Assembly: GCA_018195615.1 (NCBI GenBank)
Contig: JAGTPG010000001.1
Location: 496,001-560,000 of the forward strand
Origin: Streptomyces tuirus
GTDB lineage: Bacteria; Actinomycetota; Actinomycetes; Streptomycetales; Streptomycetaceae
DNA length: 64,000 nucleotides
Direction of reading: 5' to 3'
The notes beneath the pieces are model-generated. The model worked only from the letters and a program-made list of their open reading frames with translations, made no database searches and was not told the DNA's origin. Of the stretch, positions 62,905 through 64,000 are shown piece by piece; the stretch's first letter is position 1; each line of letters begins with the position of its first letter. Both the position numbers and the translations under genes were made by a program.

Positions 62905-64000
62905 ATGGCCGACGGCACGGTTGTGGTGGCGGTGGCGGAGCGTCCGGAGGACGGGGGCGCCGCCGCCGGGCAGTTGGCGCGCATCGCCGAGGGGATCCGG
63001 GCGCGCGGCTTACAGGTCCGGTGGGTGGTGAGCGCCGCCGACGCCGAGGCGGTGCTCAGGACCGAGGCCGGCCTAGCCGCCGCGGTGGTCGCCTGGGATC
63101 TTCCGCCCGGGCCGGGAGCCGACGGTGAACCGGGCGGTGCGGCGGTGCTGCGCCGGATCGGGCGCCGTTTCCAGGACCTGCCGGTGTTCCTGGTCATGGC
63201 GGACGAGGGGCTGCGGGAGCTGCCGCTGTGGGTCTCGCAGTCGGTGGTGGGTTACGTGTGGCCGCTGGAGGACACGCCGGCGTTCATCGCCGGGCGGATC
63301 ACCACCGCCGCGCGTGCCTACCAGGACGCCCTGCTCCCGCCGTTCTTCAAGGCGCTGCGCCGCTTCGACGACGCCCACGAGTACTCGTGGCACACCCCCG
63401 CCCACTCGGGCGGTGTCGCCTTCCTGAAGTCGCCGGTGGGCCGGGCGTTCCACGAGTACTTCGGAGAGCGGCTGCTGCGCAGCGACCTGTCGATCTCCGT
63501 GGAGGAGCTCGGCTCGCTGTTCGAGCACACCGGGCCGATCGGCGAGGCCGAACGCAACGCGGCGCGGGTCTTCGGCTCCGACCACACCTACTTCGTGCTG
63601 CACGGCGACTCCACCTGCAACCGTCTGGTCGGCCACTTCAGCGTGACCCGTGACGAGATCGCCCTCGTGGACCGCAACTGCCACAAGTCGGTCCTGCACG
63701 GCCTGGTCGTCTCCGGTGCCCGGCCGGTGTACCTGGTCCCCACACGCAACGGCTACGGCCTCGCCGGACCGCTGCCGCCGGCCGAGATCGCGGCTGAGTC
63801 GGTGGCGGCGCGGATCGCCGCGAACCCCCTGACGGCGGATGCCGTGTCGTCGCGCGCCCAGTACGCGGTGTTCACCAACTCCACGTACGACGGCCTGTGT
63901 TACGACGCCTTGGCGGCGGCCCGGGCCTTCGCCGCCGGCACGCCCCGGCTGCACTTCGACGAGGCGTGGTTCGCGTACGCCCGCTTCCATCCGCTCTACG
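62905..64000 (+). CDS. Orn/Lys/Arg decarboxylase family protein (partial)
   Basis: Fold-type I PLP-dependent basic amino acid decarboxylase, open from ATG 62905 (after GGGAGGGGAA) to the window edge. Residues 1-130 form the receiver-like N-terminal wing (VVVAVAERPEDG, VVAWDLPPGPGA, LPVFLVMADEG). The large domain begins YSWHTPAHSGGVAFLKSPVG and includes YFVLHGDSTCNRLVGHFSV and ALVDRNCHKSVLHGLVVSGA, both typical. HFDEAWFAYARFHPLY is the last visible motif; the PLP lysine lies beyond the window. Codon 36 is TTA (63010-63012), rare in Streptomyces and dependent on the bldA tRNA, so expression may be developmentally gated. Confidence 0.9.
   Translation, partial: MADGTVVVAVAERPEDGGAAAGQLARIAEGIRARGLQVRWVVSAADAEAVLRTEAGLAAAVVAWDLPPGPGADGEPGGAAVLRRIGRRFQDLPVFLVMADEGLRELPLWVSQSVVGYVWPLEDTPAFIAGRITTAARAYQDALLPPFFKALRRFDDAHEYSWHTPAHSGGVAFLKSPVGRAFHEYFGERLLRSDLSISVEELGSLFEHTGPIGEAERNAARVFGSDHTYFVLHGDSTCNRLVGHFSVTRDEIALVDRNCHKSVLHGLVVSGARPVYLVPTRNGYGLAGPLPPAEIAAESVAARIAANPLTADAVSSRAQYAVFTNSTYDGLCYDALAAARAFAAGTPRLHFDEAWFAYARFHPLY

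Overview
The window is chromosomal DNA from a Streptomyces species. The evidence is very high GC with strong G/C third-position bias, frequent GTG starts, 4-base ATGA/GTGA stop-start overlaps, a hopanoid operon, an SsgA-like sporulation protein, and a gene order that from memory runs like the S. coelicolor SCO6769-to-SCO6715 interval in the opposite orientation. I see no rRNA, tRNA, CRISPR array, insertion sequence or prophage.

Layout. (1) 1-12859, minus strand: hopanoid operon transcribed right to left: hpnC, hpnD, an unnamed 104-aa ORF, hpnE, a polyprenyl diphosphate synthase, shc, hpnG, hpnH, ispG, dxs and a class III aminotransferase that leaves the window. It couples MEP-pathway supply (dxs, ispG) to squalene synthesis, cyclisation and side-chain addition. 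(2) 13113-20206, minus strand: a compact seven-gene operon with a CDP-alcohol phosphatidyltransferase/membrane protein, a cytidylyltransferase-like enzyme, a glycerol-1-phosphate-dehydrogenase-like enzyme, a second CDP-alcohol phosphotransferase, a GT2 glycosyltransferase and a TagGH-type ABC exporter. It looks like an uncharacterised pathway making and exporting a polyol-phosphate polymer or lipid. (3) 20487-34799: mixed housekeeping genes: NAD-dependent epimerase, zinc/cation efflux, idi, anti-sigma-type ATPase, enoyl-CoA hydratase, a DJ-1/PfpI protein beside a GlxA-type regulator, an SCO6745-family protein, a 43-aa peptide, Tex, a glycolipid-binding protein, an ABC-F ATPase, an unknown protein and D-amino acid oxidase. 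(4) 34871-35119: an unusual block of short tandem repeats. (5) 35351-43580: BCCT transporter, a secreted-peptidase locus (S15, M14 and divergent M1), an arginase-family enzyme and a damaged macro-domain gene. (6) 43622-50614: amino acid permease, a MerR regulator and a fatty-acid oxidation operon (CoA-transferase, thiolase, FadB-like). (7) 50723-64000: small metabolic genes, endonuclease V, a BNR-repeat protein, ssgD, a GPP34 protein, an ABC-F gene with a long leader followed by a UvrA-like gene, an orphan solute-binding-like protein, a small secreted cysteine-repeat protein and an Orn/Lys/Arg decarboxylase with a TTA codon.

Sequence quality dominates interpretation. About 37 points in at least 25 otherwise well-conserved genes need exactly one G or C put back to restore the reading frame, and none needs a base removed. 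I read these as systematic sequencing deletions, not pseudogenes. Nine of them turn CGGA into CGA. Spans of affected genes below are full restored spans, with the break position stated.
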